64,000 bases of DNA. It comes from Marinovum sp. Its GTDB lineage: Bacteria > Pseudomonadota > Alphaproteobacteria > Rhodobacterales > Rhodobacteraceae. A program made the position numbers and the translations under genes. This document shows, in pieces, positions 1 to 9,501 of the stretch. Position 1 is the stretch's first letter; every line of letters begins with the position of its first letter. The notes beneath the pieces were generated by a model that was not told where the DNA came from, did no database searches, and saw nothing but the letters and a program-made list of their open reading frames with translations. The DNA lies in NCBI GenBank assembly GCA_022447495.1, contig JAKVBH010000013.1, positions 1 through 64,000 on the forward strand, in the 5' to 3' direction.

Positions 1-572
1 ATAGCCTCCAGCTATTCCACTGGATTCACAAGATGAATCCTCTCAGACGATTTGTGCAACAAAGCCGCTGGAAGGCATCATAGATCACCACACTTGTCTC
101 GTTTGCTGCGCTATCGCACGATCTTGGGCGGGGCTATAGGAAGGGTATGCCGCGCGTTTTGGCTTTTTTTGTCGGCAGAAAAGCGTCGCACTGTAATCTC
201 TTGGCCTGCCTTCCCATTTGAGAATATCTGGGCAAACATGATGTTGGATTTCATCCTGGGAGAGTAGATGCCTTTGGTCATATTGCCGACTATTTATCTA
301 TTGATTTTAGGAACCTCCGAGACAAAAACTTGGGGTTGCGGCATTTCCTTTGGAGGATGAGACCCAACTGAGGCCGGTTTTGACCATTTTGTTCGATCTG
401 CTTCACTGCGACGGACTATGGTAGCGTCGGGACCGTAGGTGAATTTGAAGGTGCCCACGTCCTACTGCGACACGCCGTCGATGAACTGCTGCGCGTAAAA
501 ATGTGTAACTTTGACATAAAACCCGACTCTAGGGCTCTTACAGTGCACAACCTACAGCAATCACCTATTGAG
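1..572. other. stretch without a recognisable gene
   Basis: I see no convincing gene here. The only open frame of note (52-267, plus) gives a basic, low-complexity peptide unlike any family I know and lacks a ribosome-binding site. The stretch could hold decayed sequence or the end of a neighbouring mobile region, but nothing in it is specific enough to name. Confidence 0.5.
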
Positions 573-617
573 AAAAGTGCCTCAAATCCAGATATTTACG
601 AGATTTGAGGCACTTTT
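573..617 (-). terminator. terminator of the tRNA-Leu transcript
   Basis: A perfect 16-bp inverted repeat (573-588 with 602-617, loop of 13 bases) lies two bases beyond the CCA end of the tRNA on the minus strand. The stem begins with four A and ends with four T on the transcribed strand, so the U-run is built into the 3' arm. This is the form expected of an intrinsic terminator. Confidence 0.8.
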
Positions 618-619
618 GA

Positions 620-705
620 TGGTACCCGCGGCCGGATTCGAACCGGCACGGCATTCCTGCCTAGGGATTTTAAGTCCCCTGTGTCTACCATTCCACCACG
701 CGGGC
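620..705 (-). tRNA. tRNA-Leu (anticodon UAA)
   Basis: Reading the minus strand, an 86-nt tRNA with encoded CCA is visible. The acceptor stem is GCCCGCG paired with CGCGGGT, the anticodon loop is CTTAAAA with anticodon TAA, the T loop is the usual GTTCGAATC, and a long variable arm of class II type is present, as expected for tRNA-Leu. It reads UUA (and probably UUG) codons. A strong hairpin terminator follows at once. Confidence 0.95.
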
Positions 706-752
706 GATGCATGTGTGTGTTAGCTTGTTGTTGCAGGACCCACAACAGCCCG

Positions 753-1304
753 TCAGAGCTCTTGTTCATCCGCTTCAAGTGTAGGTAGCAAATGGCGCTC
801 GCCGAGCCATGGGTTGAGCGCCAGCGCTTCTCGGAGAACCAAAACGGCTTCGGCTTTGCGGTCTAATGCAATAAGTGTCAGCGCTTTGCCCGTCAGCGCT
901 CCTAGGTGACGCGGACGGAGGGCCAAGGCTGTGTCCAAATCTGGGATCGCCTGGTCAAACTGACCTCTCAAATATTTCGCAAAGGCGCGCTGGTTCCAGC
1001 CTTCTGCATATGCTGGGCAATACTCGATCAGCGTATTCAGGGTGTTGATCGCACCAACAAGGTCATAGCTCGCGCGCTGCGCCATGCCCATGTCGAGCAA
1101 ACCTTGGGCGGCTTCGTCTGGCGCTTGCACCCAATAGCCCCACAGCGCATTGGAAAAATCCAGAGCCTCGCTTTCGTTTTCAGCCACCAGCATTCGGTCA
1201 TAGAGGGCGTTCACCTCGCCGAGGTCGATGTCAACCGGTGGGCATGTCTCTGCCCACGCTCCCGTCGCCCCGAAGCAGAGCGCAAACCAAACAAGCCTTT
1301 TCAT
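753..1304 (-). CDS. exported TPR-repeat protein
   Basis: A 183-residue protein with a typical N-terminal signal peptide (MKRLVWFALCF...AWA, cleavage probably near residue 18), so it is likely periplasmic. Residues about 70-165 form tetratricopeptide repeats, with the typical small/large residue pattern (for example A-X3-L-X6-A-X3-Y) seen three times. TPRs mediate protein-protein contacts; the partner cannot be told from the sequence. It lies between tRNA-Leu and putR on the same strand as putR. The small TPR proteins common in Roseobacter genomes are mostly uncharacterised, so no pathway is proposed. Confidence 0.8.
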   Translation of the reverse strand: MKRLVWFALCFGATGAWAETCPPVDIDLGEVNALYDRMLVAENESEALDFSNALWGYWVQAPDEAAQGLLDMGMAQRASYDLVGAINTLNTLIEYCPAYAEGWNQRAFAKYLRGQFDQAIPDLDTALALRPRHLGALTGKALTLIALDRKAEAVLVLREALALNPWLGERHLLPTLEADEQEL

Positions 1305-1335
1305 AGTTCAAAAAATGCGCCGCTTGGGCTCCGGG

Positions 1336-1863
1336 TCAAGTAACGTCCCCGAGACCGCCTTCACCCGGGCTCAAATCCTTGACCTCTTGCATGGCAACAT
1401 AGGTCGAGGTTGACGCGATATAGGGCAAGGTCGAAATTTTCTCGGCCAATACGCGGCGGTAGGCCCGCATCGTGCTTGTCCGGACTTTCATCAAGTAGTC
1501 GAAGTTCCCAGCGATCAGGTAGACCTCCTCAATCTCGCTTATGTCGAGCACAGCGACGTTGAAGGCCTCAAGCGCGCTTTCCCGAGTATCTGAGAGCTTC
1601 ACCTCCACGAACGCCACGTGCTCTTTCCCCAAACGAATGGGATCGAGCACCGCGCGGTATCCGCGAATGACGCCGCGAGCTTCCAGTCTGCGAAGCCGTG
1701 CTTGCGTTGGGGTTTTGGAGAGGCCGATTTCCGACGCCAACTCAGTGATCGACATACGTCCATCCAGAGATAGAGCATTAAGAATCTGCGCGTCATAGGC
1801 ATCCATGCCAATAGGCAAATTACGCTCAATATCATCATCCATGTGGTCTATTTGCCTACCCAT
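1336..1863 (-). CDS. putR: Lrp/AsnC-family regulator, probable proline-utilisation activator PutR
   Basis: The protein has an N-terminal AsnC-type winged helix-turn-helix (start of domain near the motif DAQILNALSLDGR, recognition helix around GLSKTPTQARLRRLE) and a C-terminal RAM ligand-binding domain (VAFVEVKL... to the end). It is divergently transcribed from putA, the arrangement known from Rhodobacter and Agrobacterium, where PutR activates putA in response to proline. I chose the ATG at 1863 because AAAGG lies seven bases upstream; ATGs at 1890, 1842 and 1806 are alternatives, and the 5' ends of the two genes are only about 70 bp apart. The shared intergenic region should contain the operator. 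Confidence 0.85.
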   Translation of the reverse strand: MGRQIDHMDDDIERNLPIGMDAYDAQILNALSLDGRMSITELASEIGLSKTPTQARLRRLEARGVIRGYRAVLDPIRLGKEHVAFVEVKLSDTRESALEAFNVAVLDISEIEEVYLIAGNFDYLMKVRTSTMRAYRRVLAEKISTLPYIASTSTYVAMQEVKDLSPGEGGLGDVT

Positions 1864-1932
1864 GCGTCTACCTTTAGTTACTCTGACCAAATCATCTTTG
1901 ATATTCTAGGGGGAATACAAGGAGAGACTTGG

Positions 1933-4900
1933 ATGAATATGACGCCTCCTATCCCCAACCTACGCAGTTCAATCGACGACACTATGTATGCCGATGAGCC
2001 CAACATGGTCGCGACCCTGCGCACCCAGGCTCAGCTGTCTGGGGAGGACCGAGCCATGGTATCCTTGCGGGCCCAAGCTCTTGTCGAGGCCATCCGGTCA
2101 GGGGACTCGCCAGGTTTGATGGAAGTGTTTCTCGCCGAATATGGCCTCTCCACCGACGAAGGTGTTGCCTTGATGTGTCTGGCCGAAGCTCTACTGCGCG
2201 TGCCGGACACAGAAACCATCGACGCGCTTATCGAAGACAAGATCGCACCTTCGGACTGGGGCAAACATTTGGGCGCGTCGACCTCCTCCTTGGTCAATGC
2301 CTCGACTTGGGCGTTGATGCTCACAGGGCGGGTTCTGGCTGACGAACAACCTGGGCCCGTTGGGCACTTGCGCGGCGCGATCAGGCGATTGGGAGAGCCA
2401 GTTATTCGAACTGCCGTCAGCCGCGCGATGAAAGAAATGGGTCGCCAGTTCGTCCTTGGCGAAACGATCACATCTGCGATGGAGCGTGCTTCAGGTATGG
2501 AGGCCAAGGGCTACACCTATTCTTACGACATGCTTGGTGAGGCGGCCCGCACCGACGAAGATGCGCGCCGGTACTTTGAAGCATATCGTGCGGCCATCGC
2601 GGCCATTGGCCAAAGTGCAAAAGGCGATAGCATCGCCGACCGACCTGGTATTTCCGTGAAGCTGTCCGCGCTTCATCCCCGTTACGAAGAAGCTCAAAAA
2701 GAACGTGTTCTGGCGGAATTGACGCCGCGATTGCGCGCGCTGTGTGAAGAGGCTGCCGCGCTAAACATAGGTCTGAACATTGATGCTGAGGAAGCAGACC
2801 GGCTGTCGATCTCGCTTGATGTCATCGCCGAGATGTTGCGCGCGACCAGCCTTGCTCAGTGGCCAGGTCTCGGCATTGTGGTCCAAGCGTTCGGCCCGCG
2901 TGCAGCTTCTGTCATCCGTTGGCTCTATGAGGCAGCAGGCGATCGGCGGATCATGGTCCGCTTGGTCAAAGGCGCCTATTGGGACAGCGAGATCAAACGC
3001 GCCCAAGTCGAAGGTCTCCCCGGTTATCCGGTTTTCACGACCAAAGCTGCGACAGATATCAGCTACATCGCCAATGCGCGTCTGCTCCTAGAGTGTCGTG
3101 ACCGCATCTATCCGCAGTTTGCCACGCATAATGCTCACACGGTCGCCGCTGTCCAATATATGGCGGGCCACACAGGCGGCTATGAGTTCCAGCGCCTGCA
3201 CGGCATGGGAGAGGCGCTCTATGAAACGGTTCGCGCCGATAGTGCGGCGCCGTGCCGGATCTACGCGCCCGTGGGCGCGCACCGTGATCTCTTGGCGTAT
3301 CTGGTGCGCAGGCTTTTGGAGAATGGTGCGAATTCCAGCTTTGTGAACCAGATCGTCGACACCGATGTGTCCGCCGAAGACGTCGCTCGCGATCCTTTCA
3401 CAGAAGATACAACCAGTCGCCTAGCGAGGGGACCCGGCTTGTTTGCGCCCGAACGCGTCAATTCCAAGGGTTTCGATCTGGCCCATCGTCCCAGCCTCAG
3501 TGCCATTGATGTCGCACGAGAAGCGTACAAAGCTTCCATATTCAATGACAAAGGCAGGGCCGTGCTGTCTCCGACAGATGCACACTTGGTCGGATATGTC
3601 ATAGAAGTTACCGAAACGGACGTGGCCGAAGCCATCTCGAACGCTGCAGTTTGGGACGATAGCCCTGAGACACGGCGCGCCGTTTTGGACCGCGTCGCAG
3701 ACCTCTATGAAGCTCATTATGGCGAGCTCTTTGCCATCCTGGCCCGCGAATCTGGCAAGACCCTGCCTGATGCCGTGGCCGAATTGCGCGAAGCGGTGGA
3801 TTTTTTGCGCTACTATGGTGCCCATGCCACCCAAGAGGACCCTGTTGGGGTTTTGGCCTGCATATCACCTTGGAACTTTCCTTTGGCCATCTTCACGGGC
3901 CAAGTGTCTGCTGCCTTGGCCGCTGGCAACGCGGTTTTGGCGAAGCCCGCGCCACAAACACCTTTGATCGCAAGGCGCGCTGTTGAGCTTTTCCATGAGG
4001 CTGGCGTTCCGATATCCGCCTTGGCGCTACTGCCTGGCGGCACAGAAGTTGGACAAGCTTTGACTTCTGATCCTGGTGTCCATGGTGTTGTCTTCACAGG
4101 CTCCACCGCCACAGCAAAAGCGATCCAGAAAAGCATGGCGGATCATCTCGCACCCGGAGCTCCACTCATCGCGGAAACCGGCGGACTGAATGCTATGATC
4201 GTTGACAGCACCGCCCTCCCTGAACAAGCCGTACAAGCCATTGTCGAAAGTGCCTTTCAATCTGCAGGTCAGAGGTGCTCTGCTTTGCGGTGTTTGTACG
4301 TGCAAGACGACATTGCCGAGGGTTTGACCGAGATGCTTATCGGCGCGATGGCAGAATTGCGGCTTGGTGATCCTTGGGATCTTTCCACCGACATCGGACC
4401 GGTCATTGATGATGCCGCGCGCATGCGGATCGATCAGCACATTGCCCAAGCCCACACTGAGGGCCGCGTGCTGGCGGAAGGGGCCGTCCCGGAACATGGC
4501 ACATTCATTGCGCCGACTTTGATTCGCGTAGGCGGCATTGAAGACCTGAAAGAGGAGGTTTTCGGGCCGGTCCTTCATATCGCGACGTTTGGCGCAGACG
4601 AGCTGGATGCGGTGATCGATGCGATCAATGCCACGGGATATGGCCTCACCTTTGGTTTGCAAACCCGCATCGACGATCGGGTTCAGCATGTGACCGACCG
4701 GATTCACGCGGGCAATCTGTACGTCAATCGCAACCAAATTGGGGCCATCGTGGGCTCGCAACCTTTTGGGGGTGAGGGTCTTTCTGGCACGGGACCAAAA
4801 GCCGGTGGACCCAATTACCTCGCTCGACTTTGCCAAAATCAGCCGCAATCTGCCCCCCTGAGCGAGACGCTTCCAGGGCCAACAGGAGAGAGCAACCGGC

Positions 4901-5244
4901 TGTCTTACACCCCACGCGCAGCACTTTTGTGTCTCGGCCCTGGGCCAGATCAAGCAACAGCACAAGCGAACTCGATTAGAGCACTCGGAGGGCAAGCTCG
5001 CGAGCACCCGGGCGACATTTCTCCGTCCGACGTGACCGATATGGCCAACATCTCTGGCGTTGTTTGGTGGGGCGAGCAGAATACTGCGCAGGCGCTGGCC
5101 AAAGCGCTGGCAGCCCGTCCTGGCCCAATTTTGCCGCTCATTACGGGGGCTCCAGATCGGGCCCATGCTTGTCATGAAAAGCACGTCTGTATCGACACCA
5201 CTGCTTCAGGTGGCAATGCAGCTCTCTTGGCCGAAGATCACTGA
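1933..5244 (+). CDS. putA: bifunctional proline dehydrogenase / delta-1-pyrroline-5-carboxylate dehydrogenase PutA
   Basis: A 1103-residue PutA that oxidises proline to glutamate in two steps, FAD-dependent and then NAD-dependent, peripherally at the membrane. The N-terminal part carries the PRODH alpha/beta barrel (roughly residues 160-460). The aldehyde dehydrogenase domain follows (roughly 560-990), with general base Glu748 in the motif AETGG and nucleophile Cys782 in the motif GQRCSAL. A short C-terminal extension (about 1000-1103) follows. There is no N-terminal ribbon-helix-helix DNA-binding domain, so this PutA is not its own repressor, which agrees with the divergent putR. The ATG at 1933 is chosen because AGGAGA lies seven bases upstream; an open frame extends 30 codons further up but overlaps the putR promoter. 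Confidence 0.95.
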   Translation: MNMTPPIPNLRSSIDDTMYADEPNMVATLRTQAQLSGEDRAMVSLRAQALVEAIRSGDSPGLMEVFLAEYGLSTDEGVALMCLAEALLRVPDTETIDALIEDKIAPSDWGKHLGASTSSLVNASTWALMLTGRVLADEQPGPVGHLRGAIRRLGEPVIRTAVSRAMKEMGRQFVLGETITSAMERASGMEAKGYTYSYDMLGEAARTDEDARRYFEAYRAAIAAIGQSAKGDSIADRPGISVKLSALHPRYEEAQKERVLAELTPRLRALCEEAAALNIGLNIDAEEADRLSISLDVIAEMLRATSLAQWPGLGIVVQAFGPRAASVIRWLYEAAGDRRIMVRLVKGAYWDSEIKRAQVEGLPGYPVFTTKAATDISYIANARLLLECRDRIYPQFATHNAHTVAAVQYMAGHTGGYEFQRLHGMGEALYETVRADSAAPCRIYAPVGAHRDLLAYLVRRLLENGANSSFVNQIVDTDVSAEDVARDPFTEDTTSRLARGPGLFAPERVNSKGFDLAHRPSLSAIDVAREAYKASIFNDKGRAVLSPTDAHLVGYVIEVTETDVAEAISNAAVWDDSPETRRAVLDRVADLYEAHYGELFAILARESGKTLPDAVAELREAVDFLRYYGAHATQEDPVGVLACISPWNFPLAIFTGQVSAALAAGNAVLAKPAPQTPLIARRAVELFHEAGVPISALALLPGGTEVGQALTSDPGVHGVVFTGSTATAKAIQKSMADHLAPGAPLIAETGGLNAMIVDSTALPEQAVQAIVESAFQSAGQRCSALRCLYVQDDIAEGLTEMLIGAMAELRLGDPWDLSTDIGPVIDDAARMRIDQHIAQAHTEGRVLAEGAVPEHGTFIAPTLIRVGGIEDLKEEVFGPVLHIATFGADELDAVIDAINATGYGLTFGLQTRIDDRVQHVTDRIHAGNLYVNRNQIGAIVGSQPFGGEGLSGTGPKAGGPNYLARLCQNQPQSAPLSETLPGPTGESNRLSYTPRAALLCLGPGPDQATAQANSIRALGGQAREHPGDISPSDVTDMANISGVVWWGEQNTAQALAKALAARPGPILPLITGAPDRAHACHEKHVCIDTTASGGNAALLAEDH

Positions 5245-5289
5245 TCCGCTCCTCTTGACCTCGGGCCTCGCATCCGCGAGCGTCCGGGT

Positions 5290-6036
5290 ATGTTTCCCAT
5301 CCGTGATCACAACCCGTCGAACCGCGTGCCCTATGTCACCTATGCGCTGATGGCGATCAATATTGTTGTATTCGTCAGCTATTGGCACTTGTTGGATAAC
5401 CCACGCGCGTTGAATGGATTTTATATTCAATACGGGTTCGTGCCTGCGCTGCTCTCGGAAGGTGTGAATATTCAGGCTATTTTGACGTCGATGTTCCTCC
5501 ATGGAGGGTGGATGCATTTGGCTGGAAACATGCTCTTCTTGTTCATTTTCGGGGACAACATCGAAGAGGAACTCGGGCATGTCGGATACTTGTTTTTCTA
5601 CATCCTTTCAGGTGTCGCTGCTGCTTTGGGTCAATTCGCGGCCGATCCGTTGAGCCAAGTGCCCATGGTAGGCGCCTCAGGCGCGATTGCGGGCGTGATG
5701 GGCGCATATCTCTTGCTCTTTCCAAAAGCCAAAGTGGATATTCTAATCATCCTAGTCATTATCTTCCGCATTTTCCCGGTGCCCGCTTGGATCATGTTAG
5801 GCTTTTGGTTCGCGCTGCAGTTGATCGGCGGCGTAGGTTCGGTGGGTGACGGCGGCGGTGTCGCTTATTGGGCCCATGCAGCTGGCTTCATCGCGGGGTT
5901 GGTTTTCATCATTCCAGCCTGGCTCAAAGAAGGCGGGCGCGCATTTTGGGAGCGCACCGACGGTCATCCGCCGCACCCTGAAGCCAAATACCGCTTTGCA
6001 GAAAGTTCTATACCGCGCGCCGGGCGGCGCAGATGA
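5290..6036 (+). CDS. rhomboid-family intramembrane serine protease
   Basis: A 248-residue protein with about six hydrophobic segments. The rhomboid catalytic dyad is visible: Ser130 in GASGA and His196 in the HAAGF segment of the last helix. The conserved HGGWMHLAGN loop (His71, His76, Asn80) is also present. Rhomboids cleave transmembrane segments of substrates within the bilayer; the substrate is unknown. It starts 45 bp after putA on the same strand, so it may be co-transcribed, though functional linkage is not implied. The C-terminal 50 residues are basic and proline-rich and probably cytoplasmic. Confidence 0.9.
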   Translation: MFPIRDHNPSNRVPYVTYALMAINIVVFVSYWHLLDNPRALNGFYIQYGFVPALLSEGVNIQAILTSMFLHGGWMHLAGNMLFLFIFGDNIEEELGHVGYLFFYILSGVAAALGQFAADPLSQVPMVGASGAIAGVMGAYLLLFPKAKVDILIILVIIFRIFPVPAWIMLGFWFALQLIGGVGSVGDGGGVAYWAHAAGFIAGLVFIIPAWLKEGGRAFWERTDGHPPHPEAKYRFAESSIPRAGRRR

Positions 6037-6181
6037 GCCACGCGCAGTTTGGTCCAGCCCAACGAGCGCACGTAAACACCCGCGCCTGCGACATTTTGGC
6101 ATAGTTGAACTTTTCAAGACCTCCAAAATTAATTAGCGTGGCTCATGCGGCGCTTTGAGAACAATGCCGCGGAGGGACAAA

Positions 6182-6559
6182 ATGCCGGATGCGCGCGTGA
6201 TGCTTGTCGAAGCTGATGCCAGCATGCAATTGTGGATGTTGGAACTCTTCGACGAACTTGAAATTAATCTGGATATCGTAATGCACGGTGCCGCTTGTGT
6301 GGAACGCGTAATGGAAGCCCCAGACGCGTATGACCTCATCGTTATGGATATCAATCACTCAGAAGAGGGCGAAAAAACTGGTTCAGTGGATGTACGGCGG
6401 GAGGTGCACCTTTTGTCGTCCCAGGTGCCTGTTCTTGCCGTAACCGACGATTGCGCATGGCAAGATCGCAGGCGCGCAGTCGCCGCAGGGTTTTGCGGTG
6501 TGGTCGTCAAACCTGTTGACCGCGACCGTCTGACGAAAGTCATTACCGATCTGGTTTAA
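6182..6559 (+). CDS. stand-alone response-regulator receiver-domain protein
   Basis: A 125-residue single-domain receiver. The phosphoacceptor Asp sits at the end of the strand DLIVMD, and the conserved Lys of the last strand is in VVVKP. The first acidic pocket reads VEADASM, so one of the usual adjacent acidic pair is Glu and the next residue is Ala. No output domain follows. The ATG at 6182 is preferred because GGAGGGA lies just upstream; a TTG at 6155 could add nine residues. No histidine kinase is adjacent, so the partner is unknown. Confidence 0.75.
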   Translation: MPDARVMLVEADASMQLWMLELFDELEINLDIVMHGAACVERVMEAPDAYDLIVMDINHSEEGEKTGSVDVRREVHLLSSQVPVLAVTDDCAWQDRRRAVAAGFCGVVVKPVDRDRLTKVITDLV

Positions 6560-7072
6560 CCGCCGAGTGAATTGGTCGCGTGCAATAGACGCCTGATTGT
6601 GCATTCGCGGATCTTCTGTTTCACAATCCGGGGGCAGTCTCCTTGTTTGTGAAACGCATTTGGTCGTTTGATGGCGTTCGCGCGCACGCGGTCCACGACC
6701 TCATTCAAAACCTTAGTCTGCGCTCTTTGCTGAAACTACTATAAAAACACGCATACGATACCTAAGAAATTGAAATTAATATCTTTCCAATTCCGGTTTC
6801 AGGCGCGCAATTTCAATGTCTATTTTGTGGGAAAGGGTTGGTGCACCTCTGTAAATATAGCCCGCGCCGACTGTTTATATGCCGGTTGCGACCCTAGTTG
6901 TATCGCCAGTGCTCGGAATACAATGGCGACATCGGAAAGTTTGGGGAAGGGCTGCAATGGTCCCAAACTTTACCCATAGGGATACGCCACTTTTCATCTC
7001 TGCATGGCGTGTTACCATGCATTGGACATAAGTACTTCTGCGCGGGATTTATCGGTAAGGTTTACGGGTCCC
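6560..7072. other. intergenic stretch without a recognisable gene
   Basis: About 510 bp between the receiver protein and irr. It holds an inverted repeat at 6618-6655 (arms GTTTCACAA and TTGTGAAAC, 20-base spacer). The rest is AT-richer than its surroundings and shows no open frame with a ribosome-binding site. A small RNA is possible but I cannot identify one. Confidence 0.45.
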
Positions 7073-7489
7073 CTACGTCTTGCGTAGGCGGATTACAACG
7101 TCAACAGACGCAATTTCAGCGCCCTCTGGCGCCTCTGGCAAGCGTAGAATTTCCAGTTCTTCCGCAGGAGCGTCGGTCAGCCGACCTTCGTCTTCCCAAT
7201 AAAAATGCGGGTGATCATGGGTATTCGTGTCAAAGTAGCAGCGCGCGCCATCGACGGTTACTTCCTGCATCAAACCGGCATCACAGAAGGCGCGCAGTGT
7301 ATTGTACACTGTCGCCAACGACACCCGTGCGTCGCTGTCTTTGACCGATGCGTGAAGGCTTTCTGCAGTTACGTGACGGTTTAAACCATCTCCGACGAGG
7401 AACGCAGCAAGTGTCACGCGTTGGCGGGTTGGGCGCAGGTCCGCGGAGGCCAGCCAATCGGTCGCGCGTTTGTGGGCTTCAGGGGTCAT
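7073..7489 (-). CDS. irr: Fur-family transcriptional regulator Irr
   Basis: A 138-residue Fur-family protein: an N-terminal winged helix (LRPTRQRVTLAAFL, recognition helix near SLATVYNTLRAF) and a dimerisation domain with the His-rich stretch THDHPHFY. That stretch is typical of Irr, the haem/iron-responsive regulator of Alphaproteobacteria. It is divergent from fabA-fabB-fabI, a neighbourhood I know from Rhodobacterales and which supports Irr rather than Fur or Zur. The ATG at 7489 fits the family start; an ATG at 7534 would add 15 residues. No clear ribosome-binding site distinguishes them. Confidence 0.85.
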   Translation of the reverse strand: MTPEAHKRATDWLASADLRPTRQRVTLAAFLVGDGLNRHVTAESLHASVKDSDARVSLATVYNTLRAFCDAGLMQEVTVDGARCYFDTNTHDHPHFYWEDEGRLTDAPAEELEILRLPEAPEGAEIASVDVVIRLRKT

Positions 7490-7649
7490 CTGTGGCGATC
7501 TACTGCAGGACACGTGAATTTCAAGTGCAAACATATAGGCAAGGCCCGCGATTTACAAATTAAATCACACATGACCACTGGCCTTTCCCTCGCGGACATC
7601 GGGTGTTAGACGGAACGGCGTAGCCAGAACAAGAGGAGCGTCACAGCCC

Positions 7650-8159
7650 ATGGCAAAGTTCCCAACCAGCTTTGATCGCGATGATCTACTCAAATGCGCC
7701 CGAGGCGAACTCTTTGGTCCCGGTAATGCGCAATTGCCCGAACCCCCCATGCTGATGATGGATCGCATCACCGAAGTTTCCGCCGATGGCGGCGCGCATG
7801 GTAAGGGCCATATCCTGGCTGAGTTCGACATTCGTCCTGACCTTTGGTTCTTTGACTGCCACTTCCCTGGTAATCCGATTATGCCAGGCTGCCTTGGCCT
7901 CGACGGATTGTGGCAGCTTACGGGGTTTAATCTTGGCTGGCGCGGTTGGCAGGGGCGCGGGTATGCTCTTGGTGTTGGTGAGGTGAAACTCACCGGCATG
8001 GTGCGCCCTGATCGTAAGATGCTCACATACAAAGTGGATTTCACCAAGGCGGTACAAACGCGCCGTCTAACCATGGGGGTCGCCGACGGGCTCGTCGAAG
8101 CCGACGGTGAGGTCATCTACCAAGTCAAAGATATGAAAGTCGCCCTGTCAGAAGCTTGA
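7650..8159 (+). CDS. fabA: 3-hydroxydecanoyl-[ACP] dehydratase/isomerase FabA
   Basis: A 169-residue hot-dog-fold enzyme that dehydrates 3-hydroxydecanoyl-ACP and isomerises trans-2- to cis-3-decenoyl-ACP, the branch point of anaerobic-type unsaturated fatty acid synthesis. Catalytic His71 (motif [11 protein letters not shown]) and Asp85 (GLDGLWQ) are both present. Length and motifs match FabA rather than FabZ. AGGAG stands ahead of the ATG. It heads the operon fabA-fabB-fabI and shares its upstream region with divergent irr, suggesting iron/haem-linked control, which is inference from position. Confidence 0.95.
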   Translation: MAKFPTSFDRDDLLKCARGELFGPGNAQLPEPPMLMMDRITEVSADGGAHGKGHILAEFDIRPDLWFFDCHFPGNPIMPGCLGLDGLWQLTGFNLGWRGWQGRGYALGVGEVKLTGMVRPDRKMLTYKVDFTKAVQTRRLTMGVADGLVEADGEVIYQVKDMKVALSEA

Positions 8160-8184
8160 TTAGGACACTTTAAGGGAGGAGCGC

Positions 8185-9414
8185 ATGCGTCGCGTCGTCG
8201 TCACTGGCCTGGGGGTTGTCTCCTCGATTGGCACCAATAAAGACGAGGTACTCGCCTCGCTCAAATCTGGCAAATCCGGCATCACCGCCAATGAAACCAT
8301 GACCGAACATGGTTTCCGCAGCCAAGTCGCCGGTGCCGTGGATTTGGATGTCTCTGAGCATGTGGACAAACGGACCCTGCGCTTCATGGGGCCGGGCGCA
8401 GCCTACGCCTATGTCGCCATGCAGCAGGCCATCGAAGATGCCGGTTTGACGGAAGCCGAAGTGGTTAACCCGATGACGGGTGTTATCGCGGGCTCAGGCG
8501 GCCCGTCGACTTCTGCCTTGTTGACTGCGCACCAAACCGTCCTCAAATCGGGAGCTACAAAGCGAATTGGACCATTCGCAGTCCCGAAGTGCATGAGCTC
8601 AACCGTAAGTGCGAACCTAGCCACGGCGTATCAGATCAAAGGCGTGAACTTCTCAATCACGTCTGCGTGCTCTACCTCACTGCATTGCATTGGGATGGCG
8701 GCACAACAGATTGCGCTGGGCCAACAGGATGTCATGTTTGGCGGCGGTGGCGAAGAGCTTGATTGGACCTTGTCGTGCCTCTTTGATGCTATGGGCGCGA
8801 TGAGTTCGAAATACAACGACACCCCCGAACGCGCGTCACGTGCCTTTGATGCTGATCGCGATGGATTTGTGATCTCCGGTGGTGGCGCAATGGTTGTGCT
8901 GGAAAGCTTGGAGCATGCTCAAGCCCGAGGTGCTAAAATCTATGCGGAGGTCACAGGTTTTGCCGCGACCTCCGATGGAGCGGATATGGTTGCGCCATCC
9001 GGCGAAGGTGGTGAACGCGCAATGCGGGGCGCGCTTCGAAGCTTGCCTGAGGGCCGGCAGGTTGACTACATCAATGCCCATGGGACCTCGACCCCCGTGG
9101 GAGATGTCGGTGAAGTTGAAGCCGTGCGCCGCGTTTTTGAGGGTCAAGCACAACCGGTGATTAGTTCGACCAAATCAATGACGGGCCACAGCCAAGGGGC
9201 AACGGGCGCTCAAGAAGCGATCTATTGCCTGCTCGCGCTGGAGCATGACTTCATCATCCCATCAATCAACATAGAAACGTTGGATCCGGCACTGAATGCG
9301 TCTGAGATCGCAACAGCATACGTCGAAAGTGCCGGGCTCGACTCTGTGATGACCAACTCATTTGGATTTGGCGGAACAAATGGGTCGATGATCCTGTCGA
9401 AGATCTTGGATTAA
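8185..9414 (+). CDS. fabB: beta-ketoacyl-[ACP] synthase I FabB
   Basis: A 409-residue condensing enzyme that elongates cis-unsaturated acyl-ACPs. The active-site triad is complete: Cys162 (SACSTSLH), His299 (NAHGTSTP) and His335 (TGHSQG), with Lys330 just before the last. GGAGG precedes the ATG, 25 bp after fabA. Pairing with FabA is the standard arrangement for organisms that make vaccenate by the FabA/FabB route. Confidence 0.95.
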   Translation: MRRVVVTGLGVVSSIGTNKDEVLASLKSGKSGITANETMTEHGFRSQVAGAVDLDVSEHVDKRTLRFMGPGAAYAYVAMQQAIEDAGLTEAEVVNPMTGVIAGSGGPSTSALLTAHQTVLKSGATKRIGPFAVPKCMSSTVSANLATAYQIKGVNFSITSACSTSLHCIGMAAQQIALGQQDVMFGGGGEELDWTLSCLFDAMGAMSSKYNDTPERASRAFDADRDGFVISGGGAMVVLESLEHAQARGAKIYAEVTGFAATSDGADMVAPSGEGGERAMRGALRSLPEGRQVDYINAHGTSTPVGDVGEVEAVRRVFEGQAQPVISSTKSMTGHSQGATGAQEAIYCLLALEHDFIIPSINIETLDPALNASEIATAYVESAGLDSVMTNSFGFGGTNGSMILSKILD

Positions 9415-9501
9415 ACCGGTCAGTGGACGCCGCTCCGCCATACCTGACGGTGAGTCCACTGGAATTTTTGAAGCCAGAAGAAAGCCTAATTGAAAGGTGA
9501 C

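Noticed and set aside
52-267. 71-codon open frame near the window start
   Set aside because: No ribosome-binding site, no family resemblance, and an amino acid make-up expected of non-coding sequence.
4027-5184. 385-codon open frame on the minus strand
   Set aside because: Antisense to the 3' half of putA, with no family resemblance.
6618-6655. Inverted repeat as terminator of the receiver-protein gene
   Set aside because: Arms of 9 bp but a 20-base loop and no T-run; kept only as a note in the intergenic entry.
6770-7344. Open frames on the plus strand across the irr region
   Set aside because: No start site of quality, and they run antisense to irr.
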